Part shown: positions 8,184 through 15,396 of the stretch, piece after piece
Layout: every line of letters begins with the position of its first letter
How positions within the stretch are numbered: the stretch's first letter is position 1
DNA from: Streptomyces aidingensis
GTDB taxonomy: Bacteria > Actinomycetota > Actinomycetes > Streptomycetales > Streptomycetaceae
Direction of reading: 5' to 3'
NCBI RefSeq assembly: GCF_900112355.1
Contig: NZ_FOLM01000007.1
Coordinates: forward strand, 62,001 to 126,000
Length of the DNA: 64,000 bases
Program-made: the position numbers and the translations under genes
The notes under the pieces: generated by a model
The model's input: only the letters and a program-made list of their open reading frames with translations
The model's database searches: none
Told to the model about the DNA's origin: nothing

Positions 8184-9523
8184 GACGTCATGCCTGCCAT
8201 TTCCCGCAGCCGCTGCTCCGCCTGCCGGCGCACGGCGAGGGCGGTGTCCGGGCCGTCGGCGACGCAGATGCCGTAGAGCCGGCCGTGGAAGCCGCCTTCG
8301 CCGGTGTCCGCGGCGTTCAGCGTGGCGAAGTTGTTGATCAGCAGCCCGGTCCGGCCGGGGCGGTCCATCAGCAGGTCCCCCAGGGCCGCCTCGACCTCGG
8401 CAAAGCGGTGACGATGGGAGAGCCTGAGGCCGAAGGTGGCGGCGATGGCGTGCCGGCCCTCGGGGATGAACCGTTCGGCGATCCGGCTCTGGTAGGTGGA
8501 CATGTTGAACCTGGCGTTGATCTCCAGGCAGGGGTAGAGAGTGCCGTCGCGGCCGAGCATGGCGTCCACGCCGACCATGCCGTAGTAGCCCTCGGCGTAC
8601 AGGGCCTCCCCGATCACCTGCACGGCGTCGTGCAGCTGCGCGGTCGCGGCCGGGGGAAGCTCCACCGGGAAGCGGTGTCCCTGGTGGACGCCGTCGCGCA
8701 GCACGGCGGCCTTGACGGTCTCGAAGCGGACCCGGCCGGTGCGGGAGATCACGAACTGGTAGTTGAGGTCCAGGGCGTGCTCGATCCAGGTCTCCACCAC
8801 CAGGGCGGCGGGCGCGTCCGGGCCCCGGCGTTCGATCAGCCGGAGCAGCCGGGCCGCGGCCCGCTCGTCCTCGATCACCACCATGCCGCGGCCGGAGACG
8901 CCCAGGGACTCCTTGACCGCCACCCGTCCGCCGGCGGCGAGCCGGGCGGAGAGCGCGCCGCGCAGCTCGCCGACCCGCTCGCAGACCTGGCCCGGCACGG
9001 CGGTCAGACCGGCCGCCGCCACCAGCCGGTGGCTGAAGATCTTGCCGTTGACGGCCTTGCAGGTCTGCGCGGAGGGGCCGGCCAGCGGCAGCCCGGTCTC
9101 CTTGGCCAGCAGCTCCTCGTGGGGCGAGATGCCCAGCGGCATCAGGTAGGTGCGGCCGTCGTCCAGGGCGCGGAGCCGGCCGAGCAGGCCCGGGGAGGCG
9201 AGGGCGTCCTCGGTGACGGTGCGGGCGGGCTCGCTGTGCTCGGCCCAGACGGTGCGGCCGGCGGCGGCGCCCAGCCGGTCCAGATAGCGGGCGAAGTCCT
9301 GGTCCATGGGCGCCTTGAGCATCACCACATCGCCCTCACCGGCGAGCAGCACGCCCAGTTCCTCCATGCGATTGACAGTTGCGTCCGCAAAGGAGATTCC
9401 GGCTCCGGGGAGCTTGGGTTCACCGGCGGCCCAGCTCCGTTCGACCTCGAAATTGTTGATGAAGACAAAGCGGGCCTGGGGATCGCCCGTCAGATCTGAT
9501 TTCAGTCGCTGGACGAAATTCAT
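8180..9523 (-). CDS. ATP-grasp carboxylate-amine/thiol ligase (BtrJ/PGM1-like)
   Basis: The protein has 447 aa. A pre-ATP-grasp N-terminal region (ARFVFINNFEVERSW) leads into an ATP-grasp domain with VAVKESLGVSGRGMVV as the nucleotide-binding lysine loop and a C-terminal metal-binding stretch LEINARFNMSTYQ. From memory, the N-terminal block and the INAR-NMSTYQ signature resemble two groups: the PGM1-type peptide ligase, which joins a non-proteinogenic acid to a ribosomal peptide in pheganomycin, and the BtrJ-type ligase, which loads Glu on an ACP. Both roles would fit a cluster with an ACP, a BtrK-like decarboxylase and a ribosomal peptide. Which acid and which acceptor it uses cannot be seen. 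Start and stop overlap both neighbours. Confidence 0.83.
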   Translation of the reverse strand: MNFVQRLKSDLTGDPQARFVFINNFEVERSWAAGEPKLPGAGISFADATVNRMEELGVLLAGEGDVVMLKAPMDQDFARYLDRLGAAAGRTVWAEHSEPARTVTEDALASPGLLGRLRALDDGRTYLMPLGISPHEELLAKETGLPLAGPSAQTCKAVNGKIFSHRLVAAAGLTAVPGQVCERVGELRGALSARLAAGGRVAVKESLGVSGRGMVVIEDERAAARLLRLIERRGPDAPAALVVETWIEHALDLNYQFVISRTGRVRFETVKAAVLRDGVHQGHRFPVELPPAATAQLHDAVQVIGEALYAEGYYGMVGVDAMLGRDGTLYPCLEINARFNMSTYQSRIAERFIPEGRHAIAATFGLRLSHRHRFAEVEAALGDLLMDRPGRTGLLINNFATLNAADTGEGGFHGRLYGICVADGPDTALAVRRQAEQRLREMAGMTS

Positions 9524-11463
9524 CGGGCACTCCCGGAATTCTCGGTGGTCGTCGGGCGCATCCGCCGGGCGAGCGTGCGCAGCGGGCGGGCGCTGTTCAG
9601 CCGGCGCGGGGACACGCCCGTCCAGCCCTGCTCGGCGAGGGCGGCCAGCACCCGGGGCAGCCGCAGCACGCGCCCGCCCGCCGCGGCGTAGCCGGCCCCG
9701 GGGTCCACCCGGTCCGGGTCCAGGCCGTTGGCCTCGGCCACGGCCGCAGTCAGTGCCCGTTCGGCCGCGGCCGCGGACGGGGGCGCGGACGGGGGCGGCG
9801 GGGCGGGGACGCCGCCGGTTGCGGTGGCGGTGATGGTGGTGCGGAAGACGGCCGGACAGCGGGCCGCGGGGTGGTCGTGCACCGCGCCCAGCAGGTGGGT
9901 GCGGAGTTCGGCGGCGGTGACCGGCCGGCCGGCGGTCACCTCGGCGGTCAGAACCGGTCCCTCACGGTCCTCGCGGTCCTCACGGTCCTCGCGGTGCTCC
10001 CCGTCCTCGTGGTGCTCACGACGGCCGTCGCGGCCGGCGGTGACCCGGGCGGCGGTGACCGCCTCGTGCTCCCGCAGCGCGGCCTCGGTGGCGTCCAGAT
10101 CCACCAGGTCGGTGCCGATGCGCACCAGCCGGCGGGCGGGCGGCGGCGGGAAGGCCGGCAGTCCGGCGGCCCGGCTCACCCGCAGGCCGGCGGTGCCGTC
10201 CCGGTGGGTGTGCAGCAGCGTGGCGTAGCCGCGCAGGAAGCGGCCCGCCGCCTCCCGGTCCATCACCTCGTCCAGGGCCTGGAGGGCGAGGGTGATCCCG
10301 TCGCTCCATTCGTAGACCCGGAAGTAGAGGTCGGAGCCGGCCCGGGCCCAGTCGGCGGGTGCGGGGTTCCAGGTCAGCCGGTCCCGGCGGGTGCCGCAGG
10401 AACGCGGCCGGTTGTCCAGGAAGTTCAGCTCGGACACCACGCGCATCCGCTGCCCGCGCCGGGCGCTCTCCCGCGCCACGGCCTCCTCGACCTGGTCGAA
10501 GGGCACGTGGGCGTGGGCGATGGAGGTCTCGATGCGCTCCGCGGCGCGCCGCAGCACCTCGCCGAACGGCGGGTCGTCGGTGAGGTCCAGCAGCACCGGG
10601 GTCGGATAGGACTGGCAGGTCATCACCGAGGCGGAGCCGCCGGCCTCGCGCTGGCTGGTGTAGATGCGGTGGGCGATCCGCCGCTCGCCGGTGTAGGCGG
10701 CGAGGGTGACGGCGAAGGCGGCCACATGCACGGCGGAGGGCCACATCCCGGCCCGGGCGGCGATGTCGCGCGCGGCGCCGAGCAGGGCGGGCGTGGTCAG
10801 GGCGGCGCTGTGCGCGGCGTCCGGGGCGGCCGGCCGGGTGCGGCGGCGCGCGTACACGTCGGCGGGCAGCTCGCGCACGGTCCGCCGCCAGTGGGCCAGC
10901 GCCTTCCCGGGGTCGGTGGCCTCCTCCCGGCGGGCGAGGTCGACCGGCTGGTGGACCACCGGCGGCAGGCTCACCGGGCGGCCGGCCACCCGGGCGGCGA
11001 GCAGGGCGTCCAGTTCGCCGCTGAGCCGGTCCAGGGCCACGTCGTCGAAGGCCAGGTGGTTGAAGACCAGGTGCAGGCGGAGCAGCCGGCCGCCGGAGGT
11101 GACCGCGCAGGCCCGCAGCGGCCATTCCCGGGCCAGGTCGAAGGGGGCCTGGTAGAGCTCGCGCACCGTGCGGACCGGGTCGTCGGCGGTGTCCGCCTCG
11201 ATCAGCGGCAGCGGGGCGAAGCGCTGCACCAGCTGGCGCGGCCAGGGCCGGGCGTAGAGGTCGTAGACCGTGCGCAGGCCCTCGTGCCGGCGGACCAGGT
11301 GGTTCAGGGCGGCCCGGACGTGCGCGGTGGTGCAGCCCTCGGGCAGCGGGTAGCTGGTGGTGATGTGCGCCTCGTGGCGGGACGCCTCCGGTGCGTGCAG
11401 ATAGCGCAGCACGTGATGGTGCTGGCCCCAGCACAGGGGCGCGGTGCGGATCGCCGCTGCCAT
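9520..11463 (-). CDS. Condensation-domain protein with degenerate adenylation-tail and carrier-like C-terminus
   Basis: The protein has 647 aa. Residues 1 to about 430 look like an NRPS condensation domain (CWGQHHHVLRYL opening), but the HHxxxDG motif reads N135-H136-L-A-F-D140-D141. The rest resembles the C-terminal subdomain of an adenylation enzyme without its lysine motif, interrupted by an Arg/Glu/His/Asp low-complexity tract. A carrier-like stretch follows with AAAGGR where the phosphopantetheine serine should be. It is thus a possible amide- or ester-forming enzyme with two decayed or repurposed domains. The start at 11463 follows a strong GGGAGGG site; the frame opens upstream to 11511. 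It is the first gene of the minus-strand operon. Confidence 0.8.
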   Translation of the reverse strand: MAAAIRTAPLCWGQHHHVLRYLHAPEASRHEAHITTSYPLPEGCTTAHVRAALNHLVRRHEGLRTVYDLYARPWPRQLVQRFAPLPLIEADTADDPVRTVRELYQAPFDLAREWPLRACAVTSGGRLLRLHLVFNHLAFDDVALDRLSGELDALLAARVAGRPVSLPPVVHQPVDLARREEATDPGKALAHWRRTVRELPADVYARRRTRPAAPDAAHSAALTTPALLGAARDIAARAGMWPSAVHVAAFAVTLAAYTGERRIAHRIYTSQREAGGSASVMTCQSYPTPVLLDLTDDPPFGEVLRRAAERIETSIAHAHVPFDQVEEAVARESARRGQRMRVVSELNFLDNRPRSCGTRRDRLTWNPAPADWARAGSDLYFRVYEWSDGITLALQALDEVMDREAAGRFLRGYATLLHTHRDGTAGLRVSRAAGLPAFPPPPARRLVRIGTDLVDLDATEAALREHEAVTAARVTAGRDGRREHHEDGEHREDREDREDREGPVLTAEVTAGRPVTAAELRTHLLGAVHDHPAARCPAVFRTTITATATGGVPAPPPPSAPPSAAAAERALTAAVAEANGLDPDRVDPGAGYAAAGGRVLRLPRVLAALAEQGWTGVSPRRLNSARPLRTLARRMRPTTTENSGSAR

Positions 11464-11694
11464 CGTTCCCTCCCGCCGCATCGTCTGCCGGTCACGTTTT
11501 CCTGGCCACATGCTGGCGGGTTCCGCGCGTTTTCGTCAGGGGCTCACGGTGACATCAAGGGGACGGCACAAAGCTGTCATTGACAGCCCGTATTCCGGCG
11601 CGGGAATCTCGATTCGCCACCGCCGGACGGGAATTCCCGCCACCGGAATGACGGGGGCGAACCGTTCTCGCATCTCACGACGAGGAGAATCACC
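11464..11694. promoter_or_regulatory. Divergent promoter region with a perfect 15-bp palindrome
   Basis: These 231 bp separate the two divergent biosynthetic operons. GCTGTCATTGACAGC at 11573-11587 is a perfect 7+1+7 inverted repeat, lying 107 bp before the repeat-peptide start and 109 bp before the condensation-like gene. It is the natural candidate for a shared operator controlling both directions. I could not define convincing -35/-10 pairs. A strong GAGGAG site (11682-11687) lies 7 nt before the peptide ATG. Confidence 0.6.
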
Positions 11695-11874
11695 ATGGCA
11701 AAGGTTGCCACCAAGGCGGTTGCGGTCAAGGCCGTCGCCACCAAGGCCGTCGCCACCAAGGCGGTCGCCACGAAGGCCGTGGCCACCAAGGCCGTCGCCA
11801 CGAAGGCCGTGGCCGCCAAGGCCGTGGCCACCAAGGCGGTTGCGACCAAGGCCGTCGCCGTCAAGGCCGCGTGA
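11695..11874 (+). CDS. Lysine-rich KAVAT pentapeptide-repeat peptide (candidate RiPP precursor)
   Basis: This 59-aa peptide is too short for common gene-length cut-offs. It reads M-A-KVAT, then ten five-residue units (KAVAV, five KAVAT, KAVAA, two KAVAT, KAVAV), then KAA. It contains only M, A, K, V and T, with 12 Lys, about eight Thr and no acidic, aromatic, Cys or Ser residues. A strong GAGGAG site sits 7 nt upstream, and synonymous codons vary between units (GCC/GCG, GTC/GTG/GTT, ACC/ACG), so the peptide sequence rather than DNA slippage seems maintained. It is the first gene of the operon with ACAD, GNAT and Tricorn genes. Possibilities are a multi-core precursor cut at Lys, a scaffold acylated on Lys side chains, or a substrate for Thr dehydration. 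A cationic DNA-binding tail is an alternative. Confidence 0.85.
   Translation: MAKVATKAVAVKAVATKAVATKAVATKAVATKAVATKAVAAKAVATKAVATKAVAVKAA
11713..11862 (+). repeat. Ten tandem 15-bp units encoding KAVA(T/V/A)
   Basis: Each unit is close to AAGGCCGTSGCCACS. Unit boundaries follow the AAG lysine codons at 15-nt steps. Third positions differ between neighbouring units, so it is an aged or selected repeat rather than a recent expansion. A partial unit (KVAT, 11701-11712) precedes and KAA follows. Confidence 0.92.
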
Positions 11875-11878
11875 TCGT

Positions 11879-11918
11879 CGGCGGTGTGGCGGCGGTGTTC
11901 CCTGTCGCCACACCGCCG
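11879..11918 (+). terminator. Strong hairpin directly after the repeat-peptide gene (attenuator or stabiliser)
   Basis: GGCGGTGTGGCG (11880-11891) pairs perfectly with CGCCACACCGCC (11906-11917) around a 14-nt loop, and one more C-G pair closes the base. It begins five bases after the peptide stop codon, and the next gene starts only at 12003. No U tract follows, as is common in actinobacteria. Partial termination or 3'-end protection here would give more peptide than enzyme transcript, a typical arrangement for RiPP precursor genes. Confidence 0.7.
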
Positions 11919-12002
11919 CCGGACCCCCTCGGGCGAGAACGGACAGCACCACCGCACCACCGCACCACCCGGCACGGGAGAACACGGGACACGGAGGACG
12001 CC

Positions 12003-12611
12003 ATGCGGGAGACCCTCGCGGAGTGCGAGCGGGCCGGCCACCGCGACGGCCTGGCGGCCGGCCTGGGGCCGGCGCTGGACGGCGCGGGCGCCGACGCCGC
12101 TCCGGGCAGCGTTGCCGCGCTGCCGTCCGCGGCGGTGCCCCCGCGGGCGTCCCTCGTACCCCACCCCCTGGCCGCCCGGGAGGGCGTCAGCTTCGTGCGG
12201 CGCCCCGCCCGGCACCGCACCGCCGCGCCGGAACGGCTCACCGCGCTGGCCGCCAGGCTTGCGGCGGTGCGGCTGGGGCTGACCCGGCGGCTGGCCGAGC
12301 GGGCCGTGGACCATCTGTCGGGGCGCATCGGCGGCGGGGAGCCGCTGATCCGGCGGCAGCTGGTGCTGGGCACGCTGGCCGACGCCCGGGTCGAGCTGGA
12401 GGTCGCGCGCCGCACCCTGCGGGTCGCCGGCACGCTGCCCGCCGCCGTGGCCGAGGTGCACGACCGGCTCACCGAACTGGACTGGGAACTGGCCAAGCTG
12501 CTGGGCGGCTCCGGCTACGCCGGCGACGGCGCCCTGCGCGGCGTCGTGGTGTCCCGGCTGGTGGCCAACTGCTGGGTCGCCCGGGAGGCGACCGGAGAGG
12601 CCGTCCCATGA
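12003..12611 (+). CDS. Stand-alone ACAD C-terminal-domain-like protein (copy 2)
   Basis: The protein has 202 aa. It is a clear paralogue of the 5172-5804 protein: the RLGLTRRLAERAVDHLS helix, GGGEPLIRRQLVLGTLADARVELEV and LLGGSGYAGDGALRGVVVSRLVANCW align segment by segment. Only the helical ACAD C-terminal region is present. It starts with ATG behind a GGAGG site and overlaps the start of the following full-length ACAD by 4 nt, repeating the arrangement of the minus-strand operon. The pairing in both operons supports a two-component ACAD. Confidence 0.78.
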   Translation: MRETLAECERAGHRDGLAAGLGPALDGAGADAAPGSVAALPSAAVPPRASLVPHPLAAREGVSFVRRPARHRTAAPERLTALAARLAAVRLGLTRRLAERAVDHLSGRIGGGEPLIRRQLVLGTLADARVELEVARRTLRVAGTLPAAVAEVHDRLTELDWELAKLLGGSGYAGDGALRGVVVSRLVANCWVAREATGEAVP

Positions 12612-13858
12612 CCCCCGCCACCCCGGCCGCCGACGTCGGCGGCCGCACCGCCACCGCCGGCGCGGCCGGCTCCCCGGCCGTCGCTGCCGCCGCCACGGGC
12701 AGGGCCACGGGCACGGCCGCCGCGCGATCGCTGCCGCCCGCGGTCCGCGACCTGGTGGCCGGCTGCCGCGAACTCGGCGCCGAGCTGCGCACGCTGGCCC
12801 TTGCCGTGGACCGCGCCCCGGAGGACCACCGGCTGCTGCGCCGCTGCGGCGCCCTGGAGCTGCTGCGCGTGGTCGGCACCCCGGAACGTTTCCGGCCGCA
12901 CCCGGTGCCGGCCTGGGCGCGTGAGTTCACCGCCTCCTGCCTGGGCCGGGTGGCGGCCAACATCGAACTCGCCCGCGGCGACGCCGGGGTGCTCAACGCC
13001 TGCGCGGCCCCCTCGCTGGCCGGATTCACCGTGGACGCCCTCGGCGACGAGCGCCAGCAGGAGCTGTTCTACGGCGAACTGGCCCGCACCGGATGCTGGA
13101 CCTTCTTCGGCATGACCGAGCCGGAGCACGGCAGCGACGCCACCGCCCTGCGCACCCGGCTGGACCGGGACCCGGCCGGCGGCTTTCTGATGCACGGCAC
13201 CAAGCGCTATGTGGCCAATGCCGAACGCGGTTCCGTCGGCGTCGTCTTCGCCCGCGTCGGACCGACCCCGCTGTCCATCCGGGCGGTACTGCTGAAGCGC
13301 CCGGCGCCCGGCTTCACCGGCTCCCCCCTGGAGATGCTGGGGCTGCGCGGAGCGCGCATCGGCGAGATGCGCTTCGACGCGGTGCCGGTGCCCGAGGAGC
13401 ACGTCCTCGGCCGGCATCTGCCGCTGTCCCGGCGCGGACTGTGGGGCGCCAACCGGGCGTTCACCGTGGTCCGGCTGCAGATCGCCGCCCAGGCGCTCGG
13501 GGTCGCCCATGCCATCCACGACCAGGTGCGCGCCCTGCGGCCCGGCCGCCCCGGCCACGACCTGGTCACCGCCCGGCTGGATGCCGCCCGGCAGCTGCTG
13601 TACGACACCGCCGCCGAGGTGGACGCCCGGCCCGACGACCGGGAGCCGGCCTGCGTGGCCAAGCTGCACACCACCCATCTCGCGGTGCGCACCGCCCGCT
13701 GGGCCGAGCGGGAACTGCCGCCCAGTGCGCTGGCCGGGCACCCGCTGCTGGAGAAGTGGTGCCGCGACGTCTGCGCCTTCGAATTCATGGACGGCACCAC
13801 CAACATCCTCCGGCTGGCCGTCGCACCCGCCCCCGCATCCCACAGGGAGGGTTCATGA
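12608..13858 (+). CDS. Acyl-CoA dehydrogenase family flavoprotein (copy 2)
   Basis: This 416-aa paralogue of the 4021-5175 enzyme carries an extra Ala/Thr-rich N-terminal tail of about 35 residues. The FFGMTEPEHGSDATA motif and the HGTKRYVANAERGSVGVVFARVGP segment are conserved. The catalytic-base segment reads EFMDGTTNILR, again with Asp (D395) where most ACADs have Glu. It overlaps the upstream C-domain gene and the downstream GNAT-like gene by 4 nt each. By context it should act on a carrier- or peptide-bound acyl group. No electron-transfer flavoprotein gene is seen nearby. Confidence 0.88.
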   Translation: MTPATPAADVGGRTATAGAAGSPAVAAAATGRATGTAAARSLPPAVRDLVAGCRELGAELRTLALAVDRAPEDHRLLRRCGALELLRVVGTPERFRPHPVPAWAREFTASCLGRVAANIELARGDAGVLNACAAPSLAGFTVDALGDERQQELFYGELARTGCWTFFGMTEPEHGSDATALRTRLDRDPAGGFLMHGTKRYVANAERGSVGVVFARVGPTPLSIRAVLLKRPAPGFTGSPLEMLGLRGARIGEMRFDAVPVPEEHVLGRHLPLSRRGLWGANRAFTVVRLQIAAQALGVAHAIHDQVRALRPGRPGHDLVTARLDAARQLLYDTAAEVDARPDDREPACVAKLHTTHLAVRTARWAERELPPSALAGHPLLEKWCRDVCAFEFMDGTTNILRLAVAPAPASHREGS

Positions 13859-14412
13859 CCCCCACCGCGCACCGCACCGCGCCGCCCGCCGAGCCGGATA
13901 CCGCGCCGGATACCGCGCCGCGGTGGTCCGGCCGTCCCCGCACGCCGGAGGACACCGACGCGGTGCTGGCGATGTTCACCGAGCCGGACTTCTACTACCG
14001 CACCGACCGCCCGGACACCCGGTCGGAGGCGGAGATCCTGCGGCTGCTCGACGACGACACCCGGCTGCTGCTCGCCGACGGCCGCCCGGCCGGGCTGTAC
14101 GCGGTTCAGGCCGCGGGCGCCGAGCACGGCTGCCACTACCAGGTGGAGCTGCGCCTGACCGGCGAGGCACCGCTTGCGTGGTGGGTGTCCGCCTACCGGG
14201 AGCTGGTGCGCGCTCTGCGCTGGGAGCGCGAGGTGGTGCGGATCGCCCTGCCGCTGCACGAGTTCGACGACCGCGGGCGGCGGTTCGCCCGTGCCGCCGG
14301 CCTGACCGAGGAGGGCACCCTGGCCCAGGTCACGGCGCGCGGCGGCGGACGGCACGGCCGGGTCTTCTTCGCCCGGATCTTCCCGCCGGAACGGAAGGGG
14401 GCACCACAATGA
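13855..14412 (+). CDS. GNAT-like protein 1 (possible N-acyltransferase)
   Basis: The protein has 185 aa. The N-terminal tail is Pro/Thr/Ala-rich. The body has the order and size of a GNAT acyltransferase (PEDTDAVLAMFTEPDFYYRTD, LLLADGRPAGLYAVQ, then a FARAAGLTEEGTLAQV-type C-terminal strand/helix), but the acyl-CoA pyrophosphate-binding loop Q/RxxGxG/A is not obvious. It starts with ATG at 13855 behind AGGGAGG and overlaps the ACAD stop. It is the first of four consecutive GNAT-fold candidates of different sequence. Loss of the CoA loop could mean use of acyl-ACP donors. Confidence 0.62.
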   Translation: MTPTAHRTAPPAEPDTAPDTAPRWSGRPRTPEDTDAVLAMFTEPDFYYRTDRPDTRSEAEILRLLDDDTRLLLADGRPAGLYAVQAAGAEHGCHYQVELRLTGEAPLAWWVSAYRELVRALRWEREVVRIALPLHEFDDRGRRFARAAGLTEEGTLAQVTARGGGRHGRVFFARIFPPERKGAPQ

Positions 14413-14879
14413 CCAGGCTGCGCGGATACCGCGGCACCGACCGCGGACTGCTCGCCGGCCCCTGGCTGCCGGGGGAACTGCTCGGCCTGCCGGTGGCCGG
14501 CCGGCCACCGCTGGCGGAACCGGCGGCGGTCGCCGAGCCGGACGGCACCGAGGGCGGGCCGGACGAGCTGTGCATCGTCCCGGACACCGGCTTCGTCCGC
14601 TGGACAGGTATCGACTGGGTCAACCGCCGGGCCCGCCTGGAGATCGGGCTGCACCGCCGCCCGGACGACCTTCCCGGCCTGCTGGCGGCGGCCGTGGAGC
14701 ACGGCTTCCACGGCCTGAATCTGCACCGGCTGTACGGCTGGGTCACTCCGGCCGCGCAGCCGCCCGCCGCCGCGCTGGCGGCCTGCGGCTTCCGGCGGGA
14801 GGCCGTCGCGCCGGAGGGCATGTGGTTCGACGGCCGCGCCGTCGACCGGGAGATCTGGGGAGCGGTACGCCGTGACTGA
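14409..14879 (+). CDS. GNAT-like protein 2 (RimJ/RimL-like)
   Basis: The protein has 156 aa. The segment DTGFVRWTGIDWVNRRARLEIGLH, followed by LLAAAVEHGFHGLNLHRLYGWVTP and AALAACGFRREAV, is the typical C-terminal half of ribosomal-protein-type GNATs. The usual start of the CoA-binding helix is shortened. It overlaps both neighbours by a few bases. The acceptor is likely a primary amine, and lysines of the repeat peptide encoded at the head of the operon are a natural candidate. That is inference. Confidence 0.65.
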   Translation: MTRLRGYRGTDRGLLAGPWLPGELLGLPVAGRPPLAEPAAVAEPDGTEGGPDELCIVPDTGFVRWTGIDWVNRRARLEIGLHRRPDDLPGLLAAAVEHGFHGLNLHRLYGWVTPAAQPPAAALAACGFRREAVAPEGMWFDGRAVDREIWGAVRRD

Positions 14880-15396
14880 CAGCCTGACCGACACCACGAC
14901 CGGCACCGCGGCCGGCGGCCCGGCCGCGACCGCCGCACCGCCCGAGGCCGCGGCCGGGAGGCTGGTGCTGCTGGACGCCCCGGCCGCCGCGGCGGCCCTG
15001 CGCGCCGCCGGGGACGCCGCCCGCGGCTTCCTGGACACCGACCCCGTCACCCAGAACGATCCCCTGCTGGCCCGCACCCTCACCGGTGCCGAGGCGCAGG
15101 TCTTCCGGTCCGGTGACGCGCTGGTCGGCTGGGCCCCCAATCCCCGGCAGCCCCGCCAGGCATACGTCGCCGCCACCTCCCCGGACCCGGCTCCGCTGCG
15201 CGCCCTGCTGGAGTTCCTGGCCGCCTACCGGCGGTGCACCTCCTGCCTGGCGCTGGTGCCGGAGGGCAGCCCGATGGCCGCCGCGGTCGCCGCCTGCGGC
15301 TTCACCGCCACCGGCGTGCTGCCGGGCCACCTCTTCCAGGGCGGCGCCCACCGGGACGTCCTCGTCCACTTCCGGAAGGCGGAGAACCCATGCTGA
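14872..15396 (+). CDS. GNAT-like protein 3
   Basis: This 174-aa protein starts with GTG at 14872, overlapping the preceding stop by 8 nt. After a Thr/Ala-rich tail, it shows a degenerate GNAT pattern: DALVGWAPNPRQPRQAYVAA, LLEFLAAYRRCTSCLALVPEGSPMAAAVAACGFTATGVLPGHLFQGGAHRDVLVHFR. The C-terminal part matches the end of GNAT domains. The acetyl-CoA loop is weak. Whether it is active or serves as a partner of the other GNAT-like proteins cannot be judged. Confidence 0.58.
   Translation: MTDSLTDTTTGTAAGGPAATAAPPEAAAGRLVLLDAPAAAAALRAAGDAARGFLDTDPVTQNDPLLARTLTGAEAQVFRSGDALVGWAPNPRQPRQAYVAATSPDPAPLRALLEFLAAYRRCTSCLALVPEGSPMAAAVAACGFTATGVLPGHLFQGGAHRDVLVHFRKAENPC

Noticed and set aside
11713..11862. 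CRISPR-like or satellite interpretation of the 15-bp repeat
   Set aside because: Units are contiguous without spacers, in frame, and vary at third codon positions, so it is a coding repeat.
11695..11874. Histone H1/HupS-like tail as the identity of the KAVAT peptide
   Set aside because: Streptomyces lysine-rich HU tails follow an HU domain and are Lys-Lys/Pro-rich. Here there is no such domain and lysines are strictly spaced. It is kept only as an alternative.
11577..12461. Minus-strand frame across the KAVAT repeat giving ALVAT repeats
   Set aside because: It is simply the complement of the 15-bp repeat. The plus-strand ORF has the ribosome site, correct operon direction and a following hairpin.
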